From Cepaea nemoralis (lineage: Eukaryota; Mollusca; Gastropoda; Stylommatophora; Helicidae): 64,000 nt of DNA. Shown here one piece after another: positions 25,001 to 32,370 of the stretch. Made by a program: the position numbers and the translations under genes. The notes beneath the pieces were generated by a model. It ran no database searches and was not told the origin of the DNA. It was given only the letters and a program-made list of their open reading frames with translations. The DNA lies in the NCBI GenBank assembly GCA_014155875.1, contig JACEFZ010001371.1, positions 387,001 through 451,000 on the forward strand, given 5' to 3'. How positions within the stretch are numbered: the first letter of the stretch is position 1; each line of letters opens with the position of its first letter.

Positions 25001-28000
25001 GAACGTTTCTCACAGTTGATATTGAGTTCCACTTCTGCAGGCTGCAAACCTGAGGGGGTTGAGCATGGCCTTTTGAGATTGGTTTATTCAGAAGTTCGTC
25101 AAAGTATTTAAACCAGGGGTGGCCAACATGAGGCCCGCCAGCCGCATGCGGCCCGCTGGGAGTCATGTTGTGGCCCGTGGAGTGGGAAACGACGATGTGG
25201 TCAAAGCTGTAGCACACTTGCTTGTTTACTTTAATTAACAAAAAAATTTAAAAAATAAATAAAAATTAGGTGCGTGGCCCGGCAGGAAATATTATTTCTG
25301 AAATTTGGCCCACCTGCTGAAAATGTTGGCCACCCTTGATTTAAACTGTCTGTTCATTTAATCTTTAATATTGGTAAGACATTTCACATTACTATTTATA
25401 ATCAATCCACTTGATTGGTTATAGTTTCCTGCTAATTTTCTTTAGTGATGTAAGGGTCTCTGAGGCTTCCTTTTGCTGCTGCTACTTCTGCTTCTCCTGC
25501 TAAGCCATGTAAATTTGGTTCTTTTAATTTGTGTGTTGACTCCCTTCTGTGCCATGACACAAGATTGTCAAGAATTTTCTCACGCTGTTTTCCTCTATCT
25601 CTCGTTCCACTAATATTTCCAGTTGTCTTCTCAATAATGTGGCCAAAAAAAGTGATGTTTCTGATGTTTGTGATAAGTTAACTTTACAACTTAGCTTCTC
25701 TCAAAATGTCCAGATTGCTCATTTTGGCTGTCCAATTAATTTTCAGCATTGTTCTATAAAACCACATCTCCAAGGCTTCCAGGGATTTTTTCGCCTGTTT
25801 ACTAATTGTCCAGGATTTACAGCTGTATGTTAAAACTGGTTCAATGTAACATGCAAGAACTCTTTTCCTAATGTTCTTCTTTTTCTGTGTTTGTCCGGAA
25901 TGTTATTTTGGACATAATTGTGTTGTGCCTGTTTACAGCAGAGCTGCAATATTTGCACCTTTCGGCTGATACATCCAACTTCTGCAGGCATTTGTTGACC
26001 AGGTTAACCTTCCTAGGTTTGTCTAACATTCAATCTTAATACATTATACAAATCTTAATAAATATACATTAAATGTTGGTACATGGAATGTTAGAACACT
26101 AAGCAAGAATGGAAAGTTAGAAAACATCAAGATGGAAATGGAAAGAATGAAGATGATGTTAGGTATTTGTGAATTGCTAGGTGAAGTGGGAAAATATTTA
26201 GATAAGTACAGAATTATTTACTCAGGAGGGAAGGACTACAAAAGGGGAGTTGGCATCATATTGGATCAAATGAGCTCTAGGATGATTAACCGATTCACTG
26301 CCAAACAAAAAGTGGGTTTAGACCAAACAGAAATTGATGGCAGAAAATGGGAAGTAGGAGTGTGTCACAATAATATTGTAAATATTGCTAAAATGGTAGC
26401 AGATATATTGTATTATATATCAAATTAAAGGAGATTGCACAAGGAACATGTCAGTATTATTATTTTGTGAGAGGTTTGAAATATAAATCAATTTAATCAA
26501 TTTAAATGAAAGGGGTGACAATTATTTAAAATTTTCACTTACCAAGCCATTAATTCTGATCCTTTGAAGATAATCCTGTTAAATTTACTGACTAATGATA
26601 AACACACCACTTTTATTCACCAATATCATAAGAATTCCTCCTAAAACCATCCAAAAATCATTATAACTGCATATTTTGAAGCATGCCATTTTCACTGAAA
26701 ATTGAGAAAATCAGGAAAACACTTGGCATAATTGTTCTTAATAGATTGACAGTTAATATATACACATTTCTGTTTATTATTTACAATACTGCTTAGCGCA
26801 TTTGTGATAGGCTGCAAAGCAAATTTTGTTGCACAAGTTTGGCGTATTAGTGCAGCCGGAGCAAACAAAACTTGACCTGATATTTATTGTCGGATACCTC
26901 AGCTGATGTCAAATTTCCACTATCATTGTTGTTTTCTCTATCACCACGTGCTGAAACACTAGATTCCCTATTAGAATCTTCCACACAGTCATTCAAATCA
27001 GAATCACTATCGCCTAAAACCGTTTCAAACAATAATCTTGCTTGATCTGATGTAAATCTATGTGGTCGAGAACCAGAGGGTTTTGCCATTTCTAAAATCA
27101 GAAAAGTAACCACAATTTAACTGAAATTGTGGCTTAAATGTGAGATATTTGCTTCCTTGTGTCTGATGTTTTGGAATGACAGACTTTCTTCCGGTGTAAA
27201 TTGTCATTTACTGGGCATGAACCCTTTACCAGGCAGAACGTCCATTTCCGTTCGATCGCTTAAACAGGCAGATCGTCTGAAACCGCCCGATACTATTATG
27301 CATTGTAAAAACATGATCTCTTGGCTTTCTGATACTTCCGATGGCTACTTTTGCTTTCGCTGATAGCTTGACAATGTGGCCGCCATTTGTAAGTGTCTAC
27401 TATGAATTTAAACGGATTTTTTGGATAGTTTTCGGGGTTTTTACGCTTAGTTTTTCAAAATGGATTTCGGCGATTCTTCAAGTGATAGCCAAGATTTCGC
27501 TAGGTACAATTTAAGTGACATTAAAGGGCACGAAGTTGACTATTAATCGGAGTTAGATATCAGTGAAAAGCGTTACTTTGCATTAGCAGTCGTGAGTCGG
27601 ACTTTAAAGAAAGTGATTAGGATTCTGAAAATGTGTTTGTAAATTGCCGTATAGATGACGGAAAATCACAAACAATATGCTGTATTTCGTAAATATTTGT
27701 GTTCATATATAGATTACTGACAACAATCACGTGAGTAACATACTTTGCATGCTTTTCCCTTCATTGTGTTGTTTATTTAACTAAAATCGGTTGACTAACA
27801 CCTTATTTATGATGTTTTTACTAAAGCAACCCGAAATTTTACAGAACCTGAAAAAATCTTGCCCGTTCAGGGCTAAAAAGTGCCTGCCCTGTAAAGGGTT
27901 AAAATTGTGGAAGATACGTGAAATGAAACAAATAACAAACTGTCAACATTCCGACGATCTAATGTGCTCTGGCAGTCCAGATTAGTTCCATTCAGACGAT

Positions 28001-31000
28001 ACAGTGACCCACGGCTGTGAATTAGTTAAAAGATTTTGGACAGAGTATTATTATTGAAACTCCATGGCAAACCTCTGGATATTAACAACATACAAGTATG
28101 TGCCAACAGCAGACAGTACAGAAGAGGATATGGATATATTTTATCATGAATTAGACATGGCTATGGACTAGTGTAAACATTTTAAAACTACTGTCATACT
28201 CTTGAATTTTAGTGCCAAAGTAGGCAACAAAAAGTTAAGTGGCGTGACTGGTGGCTATGGCCTAGCCGATAGGAATGAGAGAGGTGACAGATTAATAGCA
28301 TGAGCAGAATACCATGAAATGATAATAGGTAACACCTGGTTCAAACACCATCCTCAACGATTATATACATGGAAAAACCCTGGAGAAAATATTTGCAATC
28401 AAATTTACTACATATTTATTCCAACGAGATTCAGAAGCAGTTTAGTAGGAGCAAAAACTAGACCACGAGCAGATGGACATAGTGACCATGTGCCTGTTAT
28501 AGGAAAGATGAGGTTAAGACTTAAAACCATAAAGAAAACCCCAAAGAACATCAAGTTAGATCTAGCAGTACTTAAAATAGACAAAGCATTTAGAGGAAGG
28601 TACAATGTGACTGTAAAGAACAGATATATTGCTATGGAGATAATACAGATTATTGATGAACACTGGGACATTTCTCAGGAATAAATCCAGCAGACATCAA
28701 AAGATATCATTCAACCTAAACATAGTTTTGCAAAAAAGAAATGGATAACAGATGACATTTTGCAGATGATGGATGAAAGAAGAAAGAAAAAGCAAGATAA
28801 AGAAGTTGAGTTAAGAACCGACATCACCAGGCATCACCTGTCTCTTCATCTGCTGGTGCAGCCTCCAGAATTTACCCAATGTCACAATGTTTATGTATTC
28901 TAGTACATTCTTCTTCATCTTTTCAGCAGTTTACTTGAAAATGATATGGCTGAAAAACTGGCCAAAGAGGGTTTTAGTCACAACAACCTAACTTTCGAGT
29001 TTCACATTACCAAAAGAGAAAAATCTTATAAAGTCACTCAAAATGGCATCTGTTTAACCACTTGATGACTTAGCAATGGGACAGGACTGTGCATGTTACC
29101 ATCTTTAGACTCATAACGGGACACATGTACACAAAGTTAAAGATAACTCTACAGCAATGTATGCATATGGGCAAACACCTCAAGCTGCAGAACAAGTACT
29201 ATAACAGTGTACCAAAAAAGCACAGAAAAGTCTGTGCTCAGACCGGATGTAAAACTGAAGATGTCAATTTAAAATGAAACAAAAAGGTATGTTACAATCC
29301 TGCAGAGAAAGAAACAAGCACAAACATGTACGTTCCATACAAGGACCCAGCCCAGGTGAACATAAATCTCAGTGGGAACATGAATACAAGTAATATAAAC
29401 ATTACTGTGAAATGCAATCATAAAATTGTAGGAAGGTGTCATACATGTTCAGTGTTTTGATTGTAATACCCTTTCTCCCCCGGGAAGGTTAACCCGGTCA
29501 ACAAATGCCCGCAGAAGTCGGATGTGTCGGCCTAACGGCGCAAGAACGCAGCTCTGCTGTAAACAGGCACAACGCAATCACGTCCGAAAAAAAAACTCCG
29601 GATGAACGAAGAAGAAGAAGAAGATACCCTTTCTCAAGATCAATACAAATTTGATTAAAAATAAAATTGTTATAAATAATAACGCACAATAAATTAACAA
29701 TTAGACAACCCGATTTTAAATCAGGGACATGGTTAAGGACAGGCGTGCAACTTCTGTGTATAGTTATAATGAATTTGAATAACGAAGACACAAACAATAG
29801 ATTGCACGATTTATTGCCTGGCATATTTCGCTGCATCTCGTCAGGTGCAGAAATCACACAACTTACGTGAATTAATTAGATAAATCCTTCAAACTGAAAT
29901 ATACACATGTTCGCACAGTAATGTCGATTGTCTACCACGGTAATTTATGGAATGCAAAAAATAGTTATAATGGTCAGTAGTTGTAGTGTGATGATGCCAA
30001 ATTTGGAACAAACTACAAGTCCCCAAGCAGGAACCAGCTATGGATCTATGAAGTGTTCTGACCATCACATGTTGTAGGTCTGTGTGGATGGAGGAATAGG
30101 TGGCCAGTATTTCCCTCTCTTAGTGGACTGAGCACAGGCATAAAACTCTTATTCGACTGCGCTCATGGTATTATCAGCATAAAAATTGGGAAAGACAGAA
30201 CTAAATATGGGCAGTCAGACCGAGGGAGATAGAGCTAAATAGTTACTTTTCTATGGATATAACATGACATGAGAAGGGAGGGTGGCCAAAAATACAGTAA
30301 CAGGAAACAAGTTAGACATTGTTAAACCGTGACATGCAGAATATTTATGATTCTGATTGTATGGCATGTTTTTATGTATTTGTTAATACGTTGGTTAGTA
30401 GATTTTTGTATGATTTATATTCCCCAGACCATCATCCTTGTATGTACAAGGGGGCTTCAAATTAATTAAAACCTTAAATGTTTGTTTTTGTTTTTGGGGT
30501 GAATATATTCTGAAAAAGTAAAAAACAAATGTAAAATTTTTTTCGATATAGTCAACTCTGCATTCAATGCAAGTCTCCAGTGCTGATAAAGTGCTTGGAT
30601 TCCTGTAGAAAAATGTTCTCTTGTTCGTGTGTGTAATCACTCATGCACCACCTGCTTTATCAGGCTGAAAAGTTTGTCTCAGAAGTCACGCTGTTTTGAA
30701 ACTTCCTACTCCACTCACACTTGCTGGACTGACAGGCATGCATCATCATACTGGACCTTCATTTGGCAATAAATTTCGATGTTTCATCTCTTCAATGATA
30801 AAAAAAAAAAACGGCTGGTGCATGTCAAAAGTGGGGCTGCCATCTTTAAACTGTCCTTATGACATCACCATGTGTGTCGGCACCATGATGTCACATGCTT
30901 AACACTCTTGACATACTTAGCAACATTGACATGTCACAAAATAATGACATGGTTATTGTAATTTCTATCACACTTTTAAGGTTTTCATTTGAAGCCTCCT

Positions 31001-31394
31001 TGTACATGTGTTTGTGCTTGTTTAATTTTATATTGTCATATCCTGCTGCAGCCAAGATTCTCCTATTTGTTATAACTCCTAGATGTCAGACTCTACAGAA
31101 GGATTCAATATTTACGGAAGACAGCGCAGTTCGTGCTGTAAACACTACTGCAGAACTTGGCTGATTCCAGGCGAATGAAAAAATGAAAAAGATTTACATT
31201 CAAAGAAGGCAGTGAAAATAAGTACAAGAATGAAGACACACTAGACATGAAAAGATAACTCATTCTCTCTCTTCTCCGCCTCTCTCAATTCCTAAGTCAA
31301 CTACTAATACATGTTTTATATGTTTTTGACCCTCCAGACAATCTATGTTGGAAATGTGGTCTGCAAGAGATATTTCTCCAAGCTGCCACAGTAG
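7604..31394 (+). CDS. Fatty acid-binding protein family gene (5 coding exons)
   Basis: Exons at 7,604-7,712, 14,961-15,051, 20,080-20,158, 23,186-23,302 and 31,338-31,394 total 453 nt, which is 150 codons plus TAG. All introns are GT-AG and junction phases are 1, 0+2, 0 and 0, so the frame is continuous. The product has the intracellular lipid-binding protein layout: [19 protein letters not shown] (first strand and helix), [11 protein letters not shown], beta strands, and C-terminal [12 protein letters not shown], whose Arg-x-Phe sits where family members have the Arg-x-Tyr that binds the fatty-acid carboxylate. Family members are small cytosolic beta-barrels that carry fatty acids or retinoids. 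Oddities are about 13 extra N-terminal residues, and an extra intron splitting the usual second exon. The gene has about 450 nt of coding sequence in 23.8 kb. Which lipid it binds cannot be told from sequence. Confidence 0.9.
8306..9055 (-). pseudogene. LINE-A reverse transcriptase, C-terminal part
   Basis: An open stretch of 249 residues holds the palm motifs. [14 protein letters not shown] is motif A with catalytic Asp. [15 protein letters not shown] is motif [13 protein letters not shown] is motif C (YADD). A thumb region with [11 protein letters not shown] and VLYGSETW follows. A frame break near 8,306 separates it from the 3' coding end, whose [15 protein letters not shown] tail is readable in the copy at 55 kb. 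The enzyme would copy its own RNA at nicked target DNA. This copy is truncated and broken. Confidence 0.88.
9216..9654 (-). mobile_element. Solo LTR nested in LINE-A
   Basis: The 439-bp segment begins TGTCAG and ends CTGACA, giving short inverted termini with TG...CA ends. It is flanked by CTGCA (9,211-9,215) and CTGCG (9,655-9,659), a 5-bp duplication with one mismatch. The interrupted LINE-A frame (KILSAV | LLNRLKP) rejoins when it is removed. The minus strand has an AATAAA signal near 9,316, so I orient it that way. No internal coding region remains, as after LTR-LTR recombination. Confidence 0.8.
9661..10306 (-). pseudogene. LINE-A reverse transcriptase, N-terminal part
   Basis: The minus strand carries the fingers region: [46 protein letters not shown] and [18 protein letters not shown]. 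The endonuclease domain expected upstream is missing because the insertion is 5'-truncated at 10,306. The solo LTR interrupts the frame after SAV. Confidence 0.85.
10318..10539. other. AT-rich unassigned intron sequence
   Basis: Very AT-rich, with TTAATA/ATTATT runs. No recognisable element. Confidence 0.4.
10540..10712 (+). repeat. SINE-1 copy c, 5'-truncated
   Basis: The central and 3' blocks are present ('cagaaagcaatggcaaacta', 'gctggtgttgactgcgacg', poly-A). The tRNA-like head is missing. Confidence 0.75.
10862..10987. mobile_element. 126-bp palindromic MITE with telomere-like core
   Basis: The ends are inverted repeats of at least 34 bp (GGCACTCTTCCGAATTCCGG... and its complement). An 8-bp duplication, GAAAAGTG, flanks it at 10,854-10,861 and 10,988-10,995. 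The centre carries ctaaccctaactctaaccct, similar to the CCCTAA telomere repeat. It has no coding capacity. The 8-bp duplication is typical of hAT- or P-like transposases; the superfamily is not certain. Confidence 0.8.
11283..11520 (+). repeat. SINE-1 copy d
   Basis: A full-length copy: head with 'ctctgtggtgaaggggttac' and 'tcgttcgaaacac', central 'cgttcagaaagcagtggcaa', and tail 'gtcctgtaaaggatatgc'. It lies in FABP intron 1. Confidence 0.85.
11521..12049. other. Unassigned intron 1 sequence
   Basis: Possible old LINE debris at 11,690-11,900 ('ctcttgtcctggatcttgtcc' on the plus strand), but too decayed to assign. Confidence 0.3.
12050..12737 (-). repeat. SINE-4 copy a, split by a hAT MITE
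   Basis: The blocks 'catgctgggcatacagtgctagacccatatt' and 'ccattgtagacttgatcaatctaggagcccaggtcag' match the antisense SINE-4 copies at 22.8 and 32.1 kb. The element is interrupted at 12,110-12,476. Confidence 0.55.
12110..12476. mobile_element. hAT-type MITE
   Basis: Starts CAGTAGTTCCCAAGC and ends GGTTTGGGAACCTCTG, as degenerate inverted termini. The flanks TTTTAGAC (12,102-12,109) and ATTTAGAC (12,477-12,484) are an 8-bp duplication with one mismatch. Ends of the CAGNNGTTCCCAA type and 8-bp duplications are hAT hallmarks. No coding capacity. Confidence 0.8.
12738..13090 (+). repeat. SINE-4-like element with internal 86-bp tandem duplication
   Basis: The tRNA-like head ('ggtaacatagtggttagcaa', B box 'tgttcaaatcccc') occurs twice, at 12,750 and 12,815. 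The body unit starting 'ccccattgaggcagttaatt' repeats at 12,878 and 12,964, with a third start at 13,050, giving an 86-bp period. Confidence 0.7.
13091..14165. other. Unassigned intron 1 sequence
   Basis: About 1.1 kb with no recognised gene or repeat. Confidence 0.4.
14166..14670. repeat. Imperfect minisatellite, about 40-bp unit
   Basis: The unit approximates aaacatgtttaaacttcaag followed by tcaccaaaacttgatacaa and recurs about ten times with divergence. A larger unit ('acttctgctgtgatgtcacc') at 14,098 and 14,334 shows a higher-order duplication of about 236 bp. Confidence 0.75.
14961..15051 (+). CDS. FABP exon 2
   Basis: The acceptor is tttgtttcaag. The exon encodes [12 protein letters not shown] through GTEIVVSF and ends in phase 2 before donor GTAAGT. 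The NFM-RxLAG segment corresponds to the helix-turn-helix lid and second strand of the family. Confidence 0.85.
15135..15464 (+). mobile_element. 330-bp retroposon with (CAAG)n tail
   Basis: An exact 12-bp duplication, AATGATAATTGG, flanks it at 15,123-15,134 and 15,465-15,476. The right end is a caagcaagcaagc tail. I do not recognise the body. A diverged relative lies at about 16,160-16,400. It may be a SINE or a truncated LINE end. Confidence 0.75.
15520..15930. mobile_element. Tc1/mariner-like MITE
   Basis: The ends CCGTGTTTTCCCAAAATAAG and CTTATTTTTGGAGAAACATGG are inverted repeats. Each is flanked by TA, the target of Tc1/mariner transposases. Three 'aaaataagccctag' sub-repeats occur inside. 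No transposase remains. Confidence 0.7.
15932..16060. repeat. Compound (AC)n-(GT)n-(GA)n microsatellite
   Basis: Adjacent dinucleotide arrays; the GA part runs from about 15,988 to 16,060. Confidence 0.95.
16160..16500 (+). repeat. Second, diverged copy of the 15.1-kb retroposon, with (CCAA/CCAG)n tail
   Basis: 'agtctgtacaccagcc' and 'gatgttgggcttaa...acattcagg' parallel 'agtctgcacaccaata' and 'gatgttggataa...gacattcagg' of the 15,135-15,464 element. The tail at 16,386-16,500 has become an AACC/AGCC array. Confidence 0.5.
16501..16907. other. Unassigned intron 2 sequence
   Basis: No recognised element. Confidence 0.4.
16916..18036 (+). mobile_element. hAT transposon, deleted and decayed
   Basis: The left end CACGTGTCAATCTCAAGGCC is a decayed form of the CAGGGGTGTCAAACTC terminus. 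The right end GAGTTTGACACCCCTG preserves it. The duplications CTCTATAC (16,908-16,915) and CTCTAAAC (18,037-18,044) agree in 7 of 8 bases. Only the N-terminal third of a transposase gene remains inside. Confidence 0.85.
17279..17920 (+). pseudogene. hAT transposase N-terminus (GTF2IRD2/ZBED-like)
   Basis: Two overlapping frames give [20 protein letters not shown], then a zinc-finger start [11 protein letters not shown]. After a frame break come [40 protein letters not shown] and, in a third frame, [17 protein letters not shown]. This order matches the BED-type zinc finger and start of the catalytic domain of hAT transposases of the type domesticated as GTF2IRD2. The catalytic core and dimerisation region are missing, and there are at least two frameshifts. 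Confidence 0.85.
18048..18330 (-). repeat. SINE-5 copy a
   Basis: Shares 'tctgagaagtctaagtatat', 'ctcgctacccaaaag' and 'cagatcaaatccagtacctt' with the copy at 20,250-20,590. The last block is an antisense B box. Confidence 0.6.
18331..18560. other. Unassigned intron 2 sequence
   Basis: No recognised element. Confidence 0.35.
18561..18892. repeat. Minisatellite, about 59-bp unit
   Basis: The unit contains 'actatgacagagtgggttat', 'acaaccag' and 'gacagaaggggttagaatat' and occurs about five times. A further unit lies beyond the LINE-F insertion at about 19,155-19,215. Confidence 0.85.
18893..19145 (-). mobile_element. LINE-F 3' end inserted in the minisatellite
   Basis: The minus strand reads [20 protein letters not shown], then [14 protein letters not shown] and [12 protein letters not shown], like the LINE-F tail at 50,806-50,983. 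It ends in a TGATGATG tail at the left. Minisatellite sequence resumes on its far side. Confidence 0.8.
19155..19215. repeat. Last unit of the 59-bp minisatellite
   Basis: 'aactaaggcagagtgggtta' and 'aacaactggcagggacagaa' continue the array after the LINE-F insertion. Confidence 0.75.
19391..19870 (-). pseudogene. LINE-G C-terminal fragment
   Basis: The minus strand encodes [37 protein letters not shown] and [17 protein letters not shown]. This is the post-reverse-transcriptase tail of a LINE of the RWIGHTLRKP...RGRPRNTWRR type. It is a frame-broken relic in FABP intron 2. Confidence 0.7.
19871..20079. other. Intron 2 end
   Basis: No element recognised. Ends in the exon 3 acceptor attattccgcag. 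Confidence 0.4.
20080..20158 (+). CDS. FABP exon 3
   Basis: The first base completes an Asn codon. The exon then encodes [18 protein letters not shown] and ENQKGKFM, corresponding to the FKTTEISFKLGEEFDE-like middle strands of the family. Donor GTAAGT; ends in phase 0. Confidence 0.85.
20250..20590 (-). repeat. SINE-5 copy b
   Basis: 'ctttatcggagaaggctagg', 'ctcactacccaatag' and 'gaaatcaaacctggtacctt' match copy a. The right end 'gacatcataacctctcatcc' looks like an antisense tRNA head. Confidence 0.65.
20680..20755. repeat. Tandem pair of 35-bp units, left part of a split array
   Basis: Two units approximate 'gatygctacatattgccaca' plus 'atgtgtcactgtactaatgtt'. A third unit occurs at 22,086-22,130, so about 1.3 kb lies inside the array. 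Confidence 0.6.
20756..22085 (+). mobile_element. Possible 1.3-kb retroposed insertion in the 35-bp array
   Basis: ACTATA precedes it at about 20,749-20,754 and follows it at about 22,079-22,084. Its right end has 'aaaaaaaaaataaacac'. It contains SINE-6 copy 2. I find no coding sequence and cannot name it. Confidence 0.4.
21055..21280 (-). repeat. SINE-6 copy 2 with tRNA-like head
   Basis: On the minus strand, 21,280 to 21,205 reads like a tRNA-derived head. It has an A-box-like 'ccgtggtgaagtggtcaagc' and a B box 'tatgttcgattccgggcc'. The body matches 1,876-1,990. Confidence 0.75.
22086..22130. repeat. Third unit of the 35-bp array
   Basis: 'gttgatcgttacatattgcc' and 'acaatgaatcattgtac' match the units at 20,680-20,755. 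Confidence 0.6.
22131..22789. other. Unassigned intron 3 sequence
   Basis: No recognised gene or repeat. Confidence 0.4.
22790..23095 (-). repeat. SINE-4 copy b
   Basis: 'aatggggatttgaacacatt' is an antisense B box. 'ggttgggttaacctgtgagc' and 'catttcctggcaacc' match the other antisense SINE-4 copies. Confidence 0.65.
23186..23302 (+). CDS. FABP exon 4
   Basis: Acceptor tctatgtccag. The exon is 39 codons in phase 0: [15 protein letters not shown]..., [13 protein letters not shown]. It corresponds to the strands around the family's GGKLVQ...REI.DGKLILT region. Donor GTATGT. Confidence 0.87.
23368..23460 (+). repeat. tRNA-like SINE head
   Basis: 'ggtggcattgtggttagggc' resembles a tRNA A-box region and 'agtggtccaggctc' may be a decayed B box. 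It is cut off before the piggyBac MITE. Confidence 0.5.
23500..24185 (-). mobile_element. piggyBac-type MITE, copy 1
   Basis: The ends CCCTTTACAGGGCA and TGCCCTGTAAAGGG are inverted repeats, each bordered by TTAA (23,496-23,499 and 24,186-24,189), the exact target of piggyBac transposases. On the minus strand a short frame with an ATGGATTTCGGCGAT-type acidic start remains, as in piggyBac N-termini. The catalytic region is deleted. An oppositely oriented copy lies at 27,222-27,898. Confidence 0.9.
24190..24480 (-). pseudogene. LINE reverse transcriptase fragment
   Basis: The minus strand encodes [20 protein letters not shown], then [20 protein letters not shown]. This is the NWRGITLLSVPSKI-type fingers motif of RTE/Jockey-like LINEs. 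It stops at the piggyBac MITE. Confidence 0.75.
24481..25105. other. Unassigned intron 4 sequence
   Basis: A (CAGT)n run lies at 24,903-24,919. Otherwise nothing is recognised. Confidence 0.35.
25114..25338. mobile_element. hAT-type MITE
   Basis: The ends CAGGGGTGGCCAACATGAGG and TGTTGGCCACCCTTG are inverted repeats. An exact 8-bp duplication, ATTTAAAC, lies at 25,106-25,113 and 25,339-25,346. 225 bp, non-coding. Confidence 0.92.
25347..26035 (-). pseudogene. LINE-D reverse transcriptase C-terminus
   Basis: Minus-strand frames give [39 protein letters not shown] and [14 protein letters not shown]. This is the same type of LINE tail as the fragment at 35,600-36,060. Around 25,905-26,020 it also resembles SINE-3. 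Confidence 0.65.
26060..26430 (+). pseudogene. LINE endonuclease N-terminus
   Basis: The plus strand encodes [27 protein letters not shown] and [18 protein letters not shown]. These are the opening motifs of an apurinic-type LINE endonuclease ([10 protein letters not shown]...GGxxxxRGVGxIL). The 28-kb fragment continues this domain. Confidence 0.75.
26760..27113 (-). pseudogene. piggyBac transposase relic
   Basis: The minus strand begins [20 protein letters not shown] and runs into an acidic stretch ([14 protein letters not shown]). Another frame then carries [16 protein letters not shown] and YHKCAKQYC, which resembles the Cys-rich C-terminal zinc domain of piggyBac transposases. The catalytic domain between them is absent, as in an internally deleted derivative. 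Confidence 0.55.
27222..27898 (+). mobile_element. piggyBac-type MITE, copy 2 (inverted relative to copy 1)
   Basis: The reverse complement of copy 1 with scattered differences. The right border is TTAA (27,899-27,902). The left border is TGAA, a one-base change from TTAA. The acidic start ATGGATTTCGGCGATTC lies at about 27,461. Confidence 0.88.
28050..28870 (+). pseudogene. LINE endonuclease C-terminal half
   Basis: The plus strand encodes [63 protein letters not shown] and [18 protein letters not shown]. These are the DFNAKVG, NTWF, NQIDYI and SDHVPV motifs of an apurinic-type LINE endonuclease. The catalytic DFN has become NFS and NQID has become NQIY, so it is inactive. Confidence 0.88.
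28880..29280 (+). pseudogene. Jockey-like LINE fragment (end of RNase H and downstream)
   Basis: [16 protein letters not shown] matches the final RNase H motif (GNDRADQLAKEG in the better copy near 40.8 kb). [12 protein letters not shown] and MYTKLKI match the following RLRTGHNRLRNHMYTKFKIG segment. Stops intervene. Confidence 0.7.
29478..29623 (+). mobile_element. SINE-3 copy a, 146 bp
   Basis: Begins ccccgggaaggttaacccgg and ends in a (GAA)n tail. The exact 12-bp duplication ATACCCTTTCTC lies at 29,466-29,477 and 29,624-29,635. It starts at the same base as the copy at 33,281, so this is a full-length unit and not a random truncation. Confidence 0.88.
29636..30446. other. Unassigned intron 4 sequence
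   Basis: No gene. At 29,822-29,843 the minus strand reads CTGACGAGATGCAGCGAAA, a partial hammerhead-like core with no good stem II. Confidence 0.35.
30447..30650 (-). pseudogene. Possible mariner transposase C-terminal relic
   Basis: The minus strand has [20 protein letters not shown], which resembles the RWEKCIEVQGDYVEK-type end of mariner transposases. A 'caagggggcttcaaattaat' terminus-like sequence follows. Short and decayed. Confidence 0.4.
30651..31337. other. Intron 4 end
   Basis: No element recognised. Ends in acceptor tttgaccctccag. Confidence 0.4.
31338..31394 (+). CDS. FABP exon 5 and stop
   Basis: Eighteen codons and [21 protein letters not shown]. It aligns with the family's last strand, including the ligand-binding Arg in CKR. 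Confidence 0.88.
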   Translation, partial: TIYVGNVVCKRYFSKLPQ

Positions 31395-31521
31395 TAGACC
31401 ACTAGCTGAGAGTGGCCATGGTGCTGGCATCATTCATGTGGACGGCTGTGAGACACTGCTGATGTGATACTGTAGAATGCTGAGGATAGGCCCAACAGAT
31501 GCTTAAGAAAGAACACACTTT

Positions 31522-31527
31522 AATAAA
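31522..31527 (+). terminator. FABP polyadenylation signal
   Basis: AATAAA lies 128 nt after the stop codon, the first such hexamer downstream, and is consistent with a short 3' untranslated region. Confidence 0.6.
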
Positions 31528-31639
31528 TCGACCAATGATAACATTTTATAACAAAGTGTTTTGTGTTACGTGTTGTCATTTGCTATCTATTGCTGTTAAC
31601 TGGTCTATCATGGCTAATTATTCATCATTATCATGATAG

Positions 31640-31910
31640 CTAATTCATCTTCATGTGCCATCTCTGCATTGACAGGTGACTAATGACTCATCAACACGGT
31701 ATGTGTTCTGCCCTGAATGTTCATGTAGCATGCAAACAGGCTTCTGCCAGTACATCTCTTTATGTTGTCTACCACATGGAACAATGTCTTCTTCTCAGCC
31801 TTTCCCTTCGGCACATTCCTTAACATTAACAATATCTATTTTATGCCCAGAGTACTTTATTTGTCAGATCACGATCTCATCAGTCATATTTTCTTCTATG
31901 TAAGTTTATG
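31640..31910 (-). repeat. Possible LINE 3' relic
   Basis: 'tcatcttcatgtgcca' resembles the reverse of the LINE-E/F tail. The following sequence is too diverged to translate. Confidence 0.35.
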
Positions 31911-32084
31911 TAATGACTAATTAATGACATTAATTGCTTCTTTCAAGTAATGTTAAAATAATACATCATTATCCCTACAAACACCATGATTGTTATCATC
32001 ATGTCATTAGCTGTGCTTGTTTTCTAGTGACATTGTCAAATTATTCATTTAATAAAAAGTAAATCAAGTAAAGTTCCTCTTTAA
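31911..32084. other. Unassigned
   Basis: No recognised element. Confidence 0.35.
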
Positions 32085-32345
32085 TACGCCTTAAGGCACA
32101 TCGAGCTTGTGACTCTAGAATAATATTTGTATAAGCTCATTGGGTGATGTGGCCAGCCTGTATGCCACTGGCCAGCTTTACTTCCCAACACATTCTTCGT
32201 ACCTATCCATTTAAGGCTGGGTTGACCTGGGAGTCCAGGTCAATTAAACAAAAATTGGAATTTGCTCAGCTACAGATCAAACCCATGACCACAGGGTTGG
32301 AAGGGGAGAGTCTAGCCTCTATACTACAGAGGCTCCGATTCATTC
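32085..32345 (-). repeat. SINE-4 copy c
   Basis: 'ttaaggctgggttgacctgg' and 'cagatcaaacccatgacc' (antisense B box) match the family. Confidence 0.65.
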
Positions 32346-32370
32346 AATCAACATCAGATAATTAAGTTAG

